From M0108 sp964523415 (lineage in GTDB: Bacteria > Pseudomonadota > Gammaproteobacteria > Chromatiales > Chromatiaceae): 43,534 nt of DNA. The stretch is taken from NCBI GenBank assembly GCA_964523415.1, contig CAZFZB010000010.1, positions 1 to 43,534 on the forward strand. Reading direction: 5' to 3'. The notes below the pieces were generated by a model. The model made no database searches, had not been told where the DNA came from, and was given only the letters and a program-made list of their open reading frames with translations. The position numbers and the translations under genes were made by a program. Shown here in pieces: positions 8,553 through 16,620 of this stretch. Each line of letters starts with the position of its first letter. Position 1 is the stretch's first letter.

Positions 8553-8866
8553 GGATGAGGGGCCTCTGAGGGACTGACAGGGACCGGGTCATGCTACCCA
8601 ACCAATTCCCGATAGAAACTATAGGTTGTGGAGTGCGGTGTCATTGCGTATTCGCAAACCGCCGGCAGGTGGAAAATTCTGCCCATGAAACCCAGCCTGC
8701 CACGTGCAAGAGATCGTCATACAAAAATCTGCATGACGTCATATAAAAGTAACGCAGGAATATTAGCATTAACTAACTTATTGAGACACTCTCTCACGAA
8801 CACGTCTGAACCCTTCATGCGGCGTACCCAAACCTTTCATACCCAGGGTTCTCCAGATGGCTGTAG
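8553..8866. other. Divergent intergenic region upstream of the oxidoreductase operon
   Basis: 314 bases that must contain the promoter of the large plus-strand operon. It becomes AT-rich from about 8712 to 8795. It holds a direct repeat and palindrome (described separately). No convincing coding frame is present; a frame at 8628-8870 has no ribosome site and no recognisable protein. Confidence 0.5.
8715..8747 (+). promoter_or_regulatory. Candidate regulator site: direct repeat and palindrome upstream of the Mbx-like operon
   Basis: CGTCATACAAAA (8715-8726) recurs as CGTCATATAAAA (8737-8748), spaced exactly 22 bases, that is two helical turns. The second copy is part of a perfect 10-base palindrome, atgacgtcat (8733-8742), and runs into TATAAA (8742-8747), which could be a -10 box. 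The regulator is unknown. Confidence 0.35.
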
Positions 8867-9385
8867 ATGAAAGGCGGTTCTCCCTACTTTTGGCCCGATC
8901 GACTCATGGCCTCGACAGTCTTCACCCTCTTCCTCCTTTGGTTAATGCTCAATGGCTCTCTGGACCCGGATGTCCTTAGCCTGGGTCTGGCAGCGGCCTT
9001 AGTGATCGCTGGGGTATCCCGCGGCACCCTGTCACCCTTGACCCAATTCAAGGCCACCCCAGCAGCCCTGGTCGCGGTTCCTCTCTTCCTGCTCTATTTC
9101 CTCAGCGAGTTGATCCGTTCCAACCTGCGCCTGGCCAAGGTCATACTGTCGCCCTCCCTGCCCATCAGGCCCGGCATCGTCAAGGTTCGCACCCGGCTCG
9201 AGAGCCGGATGGGGCGGTTGCTGCTTGCCAATTCGATCACCCTGACACCCGGAACCCTGACGGTGGAACTCAAGGATGAGTGGCTCTTCGTCCACTGGGT
9301 GCAGGTAGATACCCAGGACATCGAAGGGGCCACGGCTAGTATCGTCGCGGGTTTCGAGCGCTATCTCGAGGTTATGTATGGTTGA
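8867..9385 (+). CDS. mrpE: MrpE/MnhE-type antiporter subunit (MbhA/MbxA position)
   Basis: A 172-residue inner-membrane protein of the Mrp cation/proton antiporter subunit E family. It has two or three N-terminal helices (MASTVFTLFLLWLMLNGSLDPDVLSLGLAAALVIAG) and a hydrophilic C-terminal domain with SITLTPGTLTVELKDEWLFVHWV, the conserved family core. In Mbh/Mbx complexes the equivalent subunit is encoded first, as here. The ATG at 8867 is listed, but the ATG at 8906 (MASTVF...) fits family length well and may be the true start; neither has a strong ribosome site. It overlaps the next gene by 8 bases. Confidence 0.9.
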   Translation: MKGGSPYFWPDRLMASTVFTLFLLWLMLNGSLDPDVLSLGLAAALVIAGVSRGTLSPLTQFKATPAALVAVPLFLLYFLSELIRSNLRLAKVILSPSLPIRPGIVKVRTRLESRMGRLLLANSITLTPGTLTVELKDEWLFVHWVQVDTQDIEGATASIVAGFERYLEVMYG

Positions 9386-9638
9386 GTTCCTTCTGAACCT
9401 GGCAGCAGGTCTCGCCGGGATTGCCTTTCTGCTGAGCCTGTGGCGCTTCTTCAATGGACCGACGGCGGCTGACCGAGTGGTGGCTTTTGATGTCCTGACC
9501 CTCATTTCCATCACGGGCATCCTCCTGGCCGCCCTGATCGCGGAAAGGGGCATCTACCTCGATGTGGCCCTGATCTACGCCCTCCTTTCATTCCTGGGCG
9601 TGATCGTCGTCGCCCGTTACCTGGAGGGAGGGTTTTGA
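9378..9638 (+). CDS. mrpF: MrpF-type antiporter subunit
   Basis: An 86-residue, three-helix membrane protein of the MrpF/MnhF family: LLSLWRFFNGPTAADRVVAFDVLTLISITG carries the conserved GP-t-x-x-DRv-a-D motif, followed by YLDVALIYALLSFLGVIVVARYLE. It helps build the sodium/proton-translocating membrane module. The length is normal for the family. It begins inside the 3' end of the MrpE gene and abuts the MrpG gene, so translation is probably coupled. Confidence 0.92.
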   Translation: MVEFLLNLAAGLAGIAFLLSLWRFFNGPTAADRVVAFDVLTLISITGILLAALIAERGIYLDVALIYALLSFLGVIVVARYLEGGF

Positions 9639-10024
9639 TGGGCACGGGCCACTATCCCCTTACAAGCCTCAGCCTGCTCGGCGGCTTGCTACTGGTCGCC
9701 GGTGCCGCCTTTCTGCTACTCGCGGGTCTGGGGCTGGTGCGCATGCCTGATGTCTTCAACCGGATTCAGGCCGGCACCAAGGCTACCACCCTTGGCACCC
9801 TCCTGAGTCTTGCCGGCATCGGCAGCCTGCACCCAGACTGGGGCCTCAAACTGCTGCTGATCGGGCTCTTCATCCTCTTCACTAATCCCCTCTCCTCACA
9901 AGTCCTGGCCCGAGCGGCACACCGCATCGGTGTGAAGAAGGCCCCCCAGACGATCGTGGATCGGCTCGAGGAGGATCTGCACGAGCAGGACCTGCCTGAG
10001 CAGGATCTGGGAGCCAGGCTATGA
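9638..10024 (+). CDS. mrpG: MrpG-type antiporter subunit
   Basis: A 128-residue MrpG/MnhG-family protein with three helices and the family hallmark GLGLVRMPDVFNRIQAGTKATTLGT. The ATG at 9638 sits in a TGATG stop-start overlap with the MrpF gene and has GGAGGGAGG just upstream; it is preferred over the TTG one codon earlier. The C-terminal tail (about 105-128) is acidic and repetitive (DLHEQDLPEQDLG). In complexes of this type it is part of the peripheral Mrp-like module. Confidence 0.9.
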   Translation: MGTGHYPLTSLSLLGGLLLVAGAAFLLLAGLGLVRMPDVFNRIQAGTKATTLGTLLSLAGIGSLHPDWGLKLLLIGLFILFTNPLSSQVLARAAHRIGVKKAPQTIVDRLEEDLHEQDLPEQDLGARL

Positions 10025-10278
10025 CCCCGATGCTGACCGCAATCACGCTGCTGCTTTGCGCCACCATGGTGGCGGCTGCCCTGCTGGCCACCCGCGGCAG
10101 ACAGAGCCTGCCGATCTCCATCCTCGCCGCTGGGCTGGTGGGCCTGCTGGCCTCGGTCCAGTACCTGGTCCTGGCCGCCCCGGACGTAGCCATGACCGAG
10201 GCGGCCATCGGCAGCGGGCTGACCACCTTCCTGTTCTTCTTCGTGCTCGGCCGGGTGCGGGGAGGCGAACGTGATTAG
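10021..10278 (+). CDS. MbhD-like subunit (DUF4040; MrpA C-terminal-like)
   Basis: An 85-residue, three-helix protein. The segment LLASVQYLVLAAPDVAMTEAAIGSGLTTFLFFFVL matches the MbhD/MrpA C-terminal domain (DUF4040), with its characteristic AaPDVAmTEaaiG motif. In MrpA this domain is fused to the antiporter; in Mbh/Mbx-type complexes it is a separate small protein encoded at this place. It starts with ATG in a 4-base ATGA overlap with MrpG. Confidence 0.88.
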   Translation: MTPMLTAITLLLCATMVAAALLATRGRQSLPISILAAGLVGLLASVQYLVLAAPDVAMTEAAIGSGLTTFLFFFVLGRVRGGERD

Positions 10279-10972
10279 GCGACTCGCGGTCATACTGCTG
10301 CTCCTCGGCCTGGGGGCGGTGTTCGCAGGGCTATTGGTCGGCTACACCCCTGACCAGGAGCTCAATCTCATCGCCCGCTACTACGCCGATCACACCGCTC
10401 AGGACATCGGCGCGGCCAATATCGTAACGGCCATCGTCGTCACCTACCGTGGTCTGGACACGCTCGGTGAGGTCACGGTACTTTTCCTCACCGCGGCCAT
10501 CGTCGGACTGGTCCTGTCCCGGGGGCGCCGCGAGAGCCACCGGCCCCAGCGTGAGTTGCCGCCTCCGGGCGAGCTGCTGACCTCCGGTACCCGCTTGCTG
10601 GTTCCTCCGATCCTGCTGCTCGGGGTCTATGTCTTCGCCAACGGTCACCTGACACCCGGTGGCGGATTCCAGGGCGGGGCAATCCTCGCCTCAGCGATAC
10701 TGCTGTTGCTCCTGACCAACCCGCTGCGGCACTTCGGCCATGGACTGATCGCGGCAGTAGAGTCCGCCGCAGGCCTGGTCTATGTGGGCATCGGCCTCCT
10801 AGGCCTGGTGCTGGCCGGCGGCTTCCTCGATAACCGTATCCTGCCCCTGGGGACCCTGGGGACCCTCTTTTCGGCCGGGACCATTCCGGTGATCTATTCC
10901 TTCATTGGGCTCAAGGTGGGCGTGGAGTTCTCGTCCATGCTGGTGGACTTGTCTGAAACGGAGGATCTCTGA
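10271..10972 (+). CDS. mrpB: MbhE-MrpB fusion subunit
   Basis: A 233-residue membrane protein made of two known modules. Residues 1-80 (ARYYADHTAQDIGAANIVTAIVVTYRGLDTLGE) match the MbhE/MrpA extreme C-terminal region, including the conserved NIVTaIlvdyRgfDTLGE motif. Residues 95-230 are MnhB, with NGHLTPGGGFQGGAILASAIL as signature and five helices. It uses a GTG start with GGAGG 5 bases upstream, overlapping the preceding gene by 8 bases. It overlaps the next start by one base (TGATG). In archaeal Mbh these two modules are separate E and F subunits. Confidence 0.9.
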   Translation: MIRRLAVILLLLGLGAVFAGLLVGYTPDQELNLIARYYADHTAQDIGAANIVTAIVVTYRGLDTLGEVTVLFLTAAIVGLVLSRGRRESHRPQRELPPPGELLTSGTRLLVPPILLLGVYVFANGHLTPGGGFQGGAILASAILLLLLTNPLRHFGHGLIAAVESAAGLVYVGIGLLGLVLAGGFLDNRILPLGTLGTLFSAGTIPVIYSFIGLKVGVEFSSMLVDLSETEDL

Positions 10973-11328
10973 TGGCCCACATTGCGATCGCCACGGGCTT
11001 TGCCCTGATCCTCATCGGGCTTTATGGGGCCCTGACCAACCGCAACATGCTGCGCATGATCGTCGCCTTCAGTATAGCGGACACGGGTGTCAACCTGGTT
11101 ATGGTAGCCGTGGGCTTCCTGCACGGGCGTACGGCACCCATCGTGGACTCGCAGATCCCGGTGGCCGAGGCCGCTATGCGCATCATCGATCCCCTGCCCC
11201 AGGCCCTGGTTCTGACCGCGATTGTCATAGGCGTGGGAGTGACGGCGCTGATGCTCGCCTATGCCTACAAGCTCTATGAGACCAAACGCACCTTGGACAT
11301 CTCAAAGTGCACGGAGTTGAAATGGTAA
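10972..11328 (+). CDS. mrpC: MrpC/NuoK-like subunit
   Basis: A 118-residue, three-helix homologue of MrpC and complex I NuoK (MbhG position). The sequence GLYGALTNRNMLRMIVAFSIADTGVNLVMVAVGF shows the family's conserved G-l-y-l-x-x-x-N-l-l-r-x-i-i-G-l-x-l-l-x-x-g-v-N-L pattern, and DPLPQALVLTAIVIGVGVTALMLAYA is the D-PlpQALvLTAIVIgxa motif of MrpC. It supplies part of the central hydrophilic axis of the ion path. Its last bases overlap the start of the fused antiporter gene. Confidence 0.93.
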   Translation: MAHIAIATGFALILIGLYGALTNRNMLRMIVAFSIADTGVNLVMVAVGFLHGRTAPIVDSQIPVAEAAMRIIDPLPQALVLTAIVIGVGVTALMLAYAYKLYETKRTLDISKCTELKW

Positions 11329-14300
11329 GCGCCATCCATATCATCGCGATCGGCCTGGGAGCGGCTTTCCTGCTCGGCCTGCTGCGCGACGAGTTGCGGG
11401 CGGCCGCATATGGCGTGACCCATACGGCCCTGACCTGCATGCTCCTGGTGTCGGTAAGCTGGGTTTGGGTGCTGACCTGGGGTGGCGGCACCGCGGAAGA
11501 GATCATCACCGCCGGGACTCAGCAGCCCTTCGCCATCAACCTGCGCATGGGGCTGACCGAGGCGGTCCTGACCCTCCTAATCAACCTGACCGGGCTCCTC
11601 TCGGCAATCTATCTGCGGGACACCATGTTCAAGCAAGGTCGGCGCGCCATGGCCGTGCTCCTGGTTTTCACCATGGCCGCCTGCGGTATCGTCCTGACCC
11701 GAGACCTGTTCAACCTGTTCGTATTCCTGGAGCTGGTTTCGATCGCCACCGGCGGCCTGATCCTGCTCTCCCGGGACAAACGGGCCCTGGGCGCCGGATT
11801 CAAGTTCCTGGTAGCCTCCCAGGTCATCACCATTCTGCTCCTTATAGGCATCATCTTCTCCTACCACGCCACCGGCACCCTTAACATCGACGGCATGGCC
11901 GAGGTGTCCCCACTGGTCCTCAAGGCCGGCGGGTCGGCCTTCTTCCTGATGCTCATCGCCCTTGTCCTGGAGTTGAAGCCCTTCCCGGCCAACGGCTGGG
12001 CGCTCGACGTTTATGAGTCGGCCCACCCCGCCTTTTCCGCACTGCTTTCGGCGGCAGCAGGTTCGGCGACCCTGTTCGCGGTAGACAAGCTACTCCTGAT
12101 CGGCGGGCCGACTTGGGGTTCCGTGGCCACCACCATCGGCACCATGGGTTTCGTCGGGGCCAACCTGGTCTCCATCGCCCAGAACAACGACCGGCGACTC
12201 CTGGGTTATTCCTCCGTGGGTCAGATCAGTCTGATCCTGGCCGTGATAGGGCAACGCGACATCCTGGGTCAGCACTACCTCTACATCGCCGGCGGCATTC
12301 TGCTGGCCCATGCCGTGGCCAAGGCCGGGCTCTTCTGGCTGTCCGGCCTGGTGGGAGGACGCGAAACAAGCTCCTGGAGCGCCTTGCAGGGTCACCCCCT
12401 GCTGGTCTTCGCCTTCGCCACCTTCATCGCCCTCCTGACCGGCCTGCCCCCCTTTCCGGGCTTCTATGCCAAGTGGGAACTGATCCACGCCCTGGCTCAC
12501 GAGGGTCGCTATGCGCTGCTGGGCCTGATCCTGTTCGGGGCACTGATCGAGGCCGGCTACCTGTTCCGATGGTTCGGCTACAGCATCAAGCGCGATGCTT
12601 CCCTCGAGCCAGTGGCCGCCTCGCCTTACAAGGGCGCGGTGATCCTCTCCGCCGTGGCCGCGGGCTGGGGGCTGGGCTATCTTTGGGGCTCACTTTCCCC
12701 AAACGGCAACCTGCTCCTGGTGGTGCCATTCCTGTTCGCACTCGCCTTCCTGGCCCTGGAGTGGTTGCCGGTCTGGATCAAGAACACCCTGGCCATCGTC
12801 GGCATGGTGGCCTGGTTCATACTGAGCTTGCCTGGGTACGACCCCCTACAGTTGATCTTTGCCGCCGTGATGCTGATCGGTGGTGCCCTAATTCTGCTGG
12901 CCAGCTACCAAACCCCTGGCCGGCGCATCGGCTTCTACCCCTCGGCGATGCTGATGTTTGCGGGTCTTGCGATGCTGGTGGTAGCCAAGGATGCGTTTTC
13001 GTTCTTCGCCGCCTGGGAGACCCTCACCCTAGGCTCCTATTTCCTCATCCTGCGGGGCAAGCATTCCGAGCCCCACGCGCTCTCCTACATCCTATTTTCC
13101 CTGGGCGGCGCCTTCCTAATCCTGGCTGGCTTCGCCCTGGCTGCCGGAGGTGACCCCAGATTCGCCCTGGAAGGGTTGCGGCAGGTCGCCCTACCCCTGG
13201 CCCCCTGGGTCTTCCTGCTGCTTGCGTTCGGCTTCATGACCAAAACCGCCGCGGTGGGCCTGCACATCTGGCTCCCCGGCGCCCATGCCGAGGCCGAGAC
13301 CGATGTCTCGCCCATGGTCTCCGGCATCCTGCTCAAAGCAGGCCTGTTCGGGCTCTTTGTGCTCTTCATACAGATGGGCAAACAGCAGCTTTATGGAATC
13401 GAACTGACCCACCTTCTGCTGTGGATCGGCGCCCTGTCAGCCCTGATCGGCAACCTGATGGCGGCCTTCCAGGAGGACGCCAAGCGCCTTCTCGCCTACT
13501 CCTCCATCGGCCAGATGGGCTATGCGTTATTCGGCCTGGCCCTGATGAACCACCTAGGCTGGCTCATGGCCCTGATGTTCGTCATCAACCATTACATCTA
13601 TAAGTCCATGCTCTTCCTCTCGATGGGTGGCATCGCCAAGCGAACGGGTACCCGCGACATGTATCGGATGGGGGGCTTGATCACCCTGATGCCTCTATCC
13701 TTCATTGCGGTTCTGATCGGCATCATTGCCATGTCCGGGGTACCACCCCTGTCGGGATTCGGCGGACGCTGGATCTTCTACAACGCCATCATGACCGCCG
13801 ATCACCGTCTGCCCATCATCATCATCTTCATCTCCGGGCCGATCGCCTTCCTGTATCTCTTCCGGCTTATCCATACGGTTTTTCTTGGCCAGTTGAAGGA
13901 CGAACACCGCCGCCTAAAGGAGGCCCCCTTCTGGCTGATCTTGCCGCAGATGATCTTCGTCGCCTGCCTGATGGTCTTCGCCCTGGTTCCCGGGCTCGCC
14001 CTGCGCAAGGTCGACGCCTACATCAGCCACTTCTATCCCCAGGGGGCGCTCAGCTGGGAGGGCCTGACCATCGACAGCCCATTCGGATACTGGAGCCCGA
14101 TCTCAATCATGATCGTCGTCGGCGTGATCTTCGCGACCCTTTTCGCCTGGCTCCTGTTCGTGAACCGCAAGGCCCAGAAGGTGAGGCAGTTCAATATCGT
14201 CTACGCGGGAGAACGGCCCTTCCGGCCGGAGACCACTCACTTTGCCTGGAACTTCTTCGCCCCCTACCGCAAGGCACTGGGCTTCCTGACCGAGCCGGTG

Positions 14301-14447
14301 GTCGAGCGGTTCTGGTCGGCCCTCGTAGACATGCTGCACTCCAGTGCCGTCCTGATGCGCCGATTCTATACCGGGGACGTTCAGACCTACGCTATCCAGC
14401 TGTTGGCCTTTGTCGTGGCCGTCTATCTGCTCCAGACAGGGGTTTAG
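11322..14447 (+). CDS. Fused double antiporter-like subunit (MrpD/NuoN-like + NuoL/M-like)
   Basis: A 1041-residue inner-membrane protein holding two complete proton_antipo_M modules. Module 1 (about 1-480) carries the TM5 Glu137 in FVFLELVSIATGG, Lys161, Lys219 and HAVAKAGLFW. Module 2 (about 510-900) carries Glu566 in AAWETLTLGSYF, Lys641 in FMTKTAAVGLHIWLPGAHAEA, and Lys761 in NHYIYKSMLF. These are the Glu/Lys residues of the proton path in NuoL/M/N and MrpD. A hydrophilic tail (about 945-1015) and a last helix resemble the lateral-helix end of NuoL. In archaeal Mbx/Mbs the two antiporters H and H' are separate proteins; here they are one chain. The ATG at 11322, with CGGAG 5 bases upstream and overlapping mrpC, is chosen over a GTG at 11307. 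Confidence 0.9.
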   Translation: MVSAIHIIAIGLGAAFLLGLLRDELRAAAYGVTHTALTCMLLVSVSWVWVLTWGGGTAEEIITAGTQQPFAINLRMGLTEAVLTLLINLTGLLSAIYLRDTMFKQGRRAMAVLLVFTMAACGIVLTRDLFNLFVFLELVSIATGGLILLSRDKRALGAGFKFLVASQVITILLLIGIIFSYHATGTLNIDGMAEVSPLVLKAGGSAFFLMLIALVLELKPFPANGWALDVYESAHPAFSALLSAAAGSATLFAVDKLLLIGGPTWGSVATTIGTMGFVGANLVSIAQNNDRRLLGYSSVGQISLILAVIGQRDILGQHYLYIAGGILLAHAVAKAGLFWLSGLVGGRETSSWSALQGHPLLVFAFATFIALLTGLPPFPGFYAKWELIHALAHEGRYALLGLILFGALIEAGYLFRWFGYSIKRDASLEPVAASPYKGAVILSAVAAGWGLGYLWGSLSPNGNLLLVVPFLFALAFLALEWLPVWIKNTLAIVGMVAWFILSLPGYDPLQLIFAAVMLIGGALILLASYQTPGRRIGFYPSAMLMFAGLAMLVVAKDAFSFFAAWETLTLGSYFLILRGKHSEPHALSYILFSLGGAFLILAGFALAAGGDPRFALEGLRQVALPLAPWVFLLLAFGFMTKTAAVGLHIWLPGAHAEAETDVSPMVSGILLKAGLFGLFVLFIQMGKQQLYGIELTHLLLWIGALSALIGNLMAAFQEDAKRLLAYSSIGQMGYALFGLALMNHLGWLMALMFVINHYIYKSMLFLSMGGIAKRTGTRDMYRMGGLITLMPLSFIAVLIGIIAMSGVPPLSGFGGRWIFYNAIMTADHRLPIIIIFISGPIAFLYLFRLIHTVFLGQLKDEHRRLKEAPFWLILPQMIFVACLMVFALVPGLALRKVDAYISHFYPQGALSWEGLTIDSPFGYWSPISIMIVVGVIFATLFAWLLFVNRKAQKVRQFNIVYAGERPFRPETTHFAWNFFAPYRKALGFLTEPVVERFWSALVDMLHSSAVLMRRFYTGDVQTYAIQLLAFVVAVYLLQTGV

Positions 14448-14449
14448 CA

Positions 14450-15355
14450 ATGCAGTTCGAGTGGATCAAAATCCCCTATTCGCTCCTGACACTTTTCATC
14501 GTCGCGAACTTCGGGTTTCTGTTGACCGCCCTGATGGCCAAGATCGCGGCCCGGGTAGGACGCAGGCACGGCATCCCCATCTGGCAGAACTATCTCGACC
14601 TGATCAAGAACTACGCGCTACGCAGTTCCATCACCCATGGCGTTATGTACTACCTGGGGCCGGTGTTCCGGCTTACCGGGGGGGTGGGCCTGCTGCTGTT
14701 CGTGCCGACCATCTATGGCAACGAGATGTTCTCTAACCTGTCCTTCGCTGGCGACCTGATCCTGGCACTCTACTTCGTGTTCTTCGGGTCGCTGGGCATG
14801 GCCTTGGGAGCGGGCGAGAGTGGCCACCCCTATTCAGCGATAGGCGTCACCCGGGGCCTGTCGCAGGTTACCGCGGCCGAGCTGCCGCTAGCGTTGGCCG
14901 TCTACGCCGTGGCGGTGCAATACCAAACCTTGTCCATAACCGAGATCATCGCCGCCCAGCAGGGTGGGATCTTGCATTGGACCCTCTTCACCAACCCGCT
15001 GGCGGTGGCCGCCGCCATGCTGTCTTTTCTGGGCTCCATGATGCGCCCGCCGTTCGACGTGGTGCTAGCCCCCCAAGAGATCCCGATCGGGCCACCGACC
15101 GAGTACCACTCGTCCTATCTGGCCCTGATGCAGACTAACCGGGCGATCTTCCCGATCGCGAAGATCGTGATCTATATGAATCTCTTCTTCGGTGGGGCGG
15201 CGACATGGCCAATTTTCTTCCTCAAGGTCTTCCTAATCTACCTTTTCGCGGTTTTCGTCGGCGTGGTTTATCCGCGGTTTCGGGTTGAGCAGTCAATTCG
15301 CTGGTTCCTGGTCTGGGCAGTGCCGATCGGTGTTGCCGCCATCTTGGTCGTGTGA
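14450..15355 (+). CDS. NuoH-like membrane anchor subunit (MbhM/MbxM, HyfC-like)
   Basis: A 301-residue, eight-helix homologue of complex I NuoH and of the HycD/MbhM anchors. It links the peripheral Fe-S arm to the membrane arm and forms the entry to the proton path. Family features include NYLDLIKNYALRS near the N-terminus, the acidic-rich loop GMALGAGESGHPYSAIGVTRGLSQVTAAELPLALAVYA, and FLGSMMRPPFDVVLAPQEIPIGPPTEYHSSYLA, equivalent to the NuoH 'PFDlpEa..E...G...EY' region. It begins two bases after the antiporter stop and is followed by the NuoB-like gene after 13 bases. Confidence 0.92.
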   Translation: MQFEWIKIPYSLLTLFIVANFGFLLTALMAKIAARVGRRHGIPIWQNYLDLIKNYALRSSITHGVMYYLGPVFRLTGGVGLLLFVPTIYGNEMFSNLSFAGDLILALYFVFFGSLGMALGAGESGHPYSAIGVTRGLSQVTAAELPLALAVYAVAVQYQTLSITEIIAAQQGGILHWTLFTNPLAVAAAMLSFLGSMMRPPFDVVLAPQEIPIGPPTEYHSSYLALMQTNRAIFPIAKIVIYMNLFFGGAATWPIFFLKVFLIYLFAVFVGVVYPRFRVEQSIRWFLVWAVPIGVAAILVV

Positions 15356-15368
15356 GGAGTAATCACCA

Positions 15369-16064
15369 ATGACGCGGACAAACGAGGATCTGATCGACGA
15401 CGAACTGCTGATCGAGCAGGCGATCAAACCGGAGCTACAACGGCGGTCCGTCGAGGGCCCGGACGGCATCAGGTTCGAGGTCGAGCCCCTGCGCGATTAT
15501 TACTGCGAGGCGGCACCGACGGTGATGCCTGCGGCCTACAGCAAGATCATCGAGGGCCTTTTTAACTGGGCTCGCGCCGAGTCGCTCTGGATCCTCGGCT
15601 TTGGTACCGGTTGCGGGGCCATTGAGATGCGCCCCCTGATGACACCGCGCTTCGATGCCTATCGCTTCGGCATCCAATGGCGGCCGACCCCCCGTCAGGC
15701 CAACCTGTTCGTGATATCCGGGTACCTCTCTGTGAAGACCTTGAAGCGGGTGATCCGCTCCTATGAGCAGATGCAGAATCCCAAGTACGTCGTGGGCCTG
15801 GGCTCCTGCACCATCAATGGGGGCATGTACTTCGACTCCTACAACACCATCACCCGTCTCGACGAGTATCTGCCGGTGGACGTCTACATCGCCGGCTGCA
15901 TGCCCCGCCCCGAGGCCCTGCTGGCAGGGTTCGAGGAGCTCAAGCGCATCATCCGTGCCGGCAAAGGCGAGGGAGCCAACCAATACGCCGAACGGTTCGA
16001 ATGGTACAAGGCGAACCAGAAGCGCGTTATCCACGACTGGGATATGCCCGATTACAACTGGTAG
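15369..16064 (+). CDS. NuoB-like Fe-S small subunit with altered cluster ligands (MbhJ/MbxJ position)
   Basis: A 231-residue homologue of complex I NuoB and of NiFe-hydrogenase small subunits. It should hold the proximal (N2-type) [4Fe-4S] cluster, the last electron carrier. The backbone is typical: NWARAESLWILGFGTGCGAIEM, RPTPRQANLFVISG, GLGSCTINGGMYFDSYN and PVDVYIAGCMPRPEALLAG. Complex I has a tandem Cys-Cys in the first motif; here it is Cys82-Gly83, so only Cys82, Cys147 and Cys177 remain in motif positions. The only other cysteine is Cys46 in LRDYYCEAAP, in an N-terminal extension. The cluster is thus either three-Cys ligated (site-differentiated, as recalled for archaeal MBS) or uses Cys46. 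GAGGAG precedes the ATG. Confidence 0.9.
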   Translation: MTRTNEDLIDDELLIEQAIKPELQRRSVEGPDGIRFEVEPLRDYYCEAAPTVMPAAYSKIIEGLFNWARAESLWILGFGTGCGAIEMRPLMTPRFDAYRFGIQWRPTPRQANLFVISGYLSVKTLKRVIRSYEQMQNPKYVVGLGSCTINGGMYFDSYNTITRLDEYLPVDVYIAGCMPRPEALLAGFEELKRIIRAGKGEGANQYAERFEWYKANQKRVIHDWDMPDYNW

Positions 16065-16076
16065 CTAAACCGAACG

Positions 16077-16619
16077 ATGCACGAACTCTACGACCGACTG
16101 ATCCGGCTTTTCCCGCTCGACGAACTAGACGAGAAGCGCCCGGACCTGGCCTTTGTCACCGTGCCGCGGGAGCAGCTGCGCTCGCTCTTGCTGCACCTGC
16201 GTGACCGGGAGGGGTTCACTCACCTGGTGCTTCTGACGGCAGTGGACTGGATAGAGGCGGACATGTTCCAGCTCACCTACTTACTGAACGACCACAACCG
16301 CGCCCGGGACCTGGGTTTGCGGGTCATGTTGCCCCGCCAGGGAACCATCGACGGCGCCCCGATGGAGAGCATCCACGACCTCTGGCCCACCGCCGCCACC
16401 TATCAACGGGAGTTGCGCGAGATGTTCGGGATCAACTTCCCGAACAGCCCCAGGGTCGACGAAGACTTCATCCTCGAGGGCTGGCGGGAGATCCCGCCCT
16501 ACCGACGCGATTTCGACACCCTTGCCTATTCAAATGCCACCTTCGCCCCGCGCCCGGGCCGCGAGACCCGCGACCCCGCCCAACACATGAAAGACCAGCT
16601 CTATCCGGACAAGGCCTGA
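16077..16619 (+). CDS. NuoC-like (30-kDa) subunit
   Basis: A 180-residue homologue of complex I NuoC (MbhK/MbxK position), a structural subunit of the peripheral arm that packs on the NuoD-like protein. The diagnostic motif is YQRELREMFGINFPNSPRVDEDFILEGWREIPPYRRDFD, equivalent to 'yERE.wDmfGI.f.gHp.L.Ri...W.g.PlRKDy'. The N-terminal half (VTVPREQLRSLLLHLRDREGFTHLVLLTAVDWIE) is the usual alpha/beta domain. It lies 12 bases after the NuoB-like gene and one base before the NuoD-like gene. Confidence 0.92.
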   Translation: MHELYDRLIRLFPLDELDEKRPDLAFVTVPREQLRSLLLHLRDREGFTHLVLLTAVDWIEADMFQLTYLLNDHNRARDLGLRVMLPRQGTIDGAPMESIHDLWPTAATYQRELREMFGINFPNSPRVDEDFILEGWREIPPYRRDFDTLAYSNATFAPRPGRETRDPAQHMKDQLYPDKA

Positions 16620-16620
16620 G

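Noticed and set aside
8628..8870. 80-residue plus-strand ORF upstream of the mrpE gene
   Set aside because: No recognisable protein, and it would span the likely promoter and regulator site of the large operon.
11307..11321. Upstream GTG start of the fused antiporter
   Set aside because: The ATG at 11322 has CGGAG at the right spacing and gives the usual stop-start overlap with mrpC.
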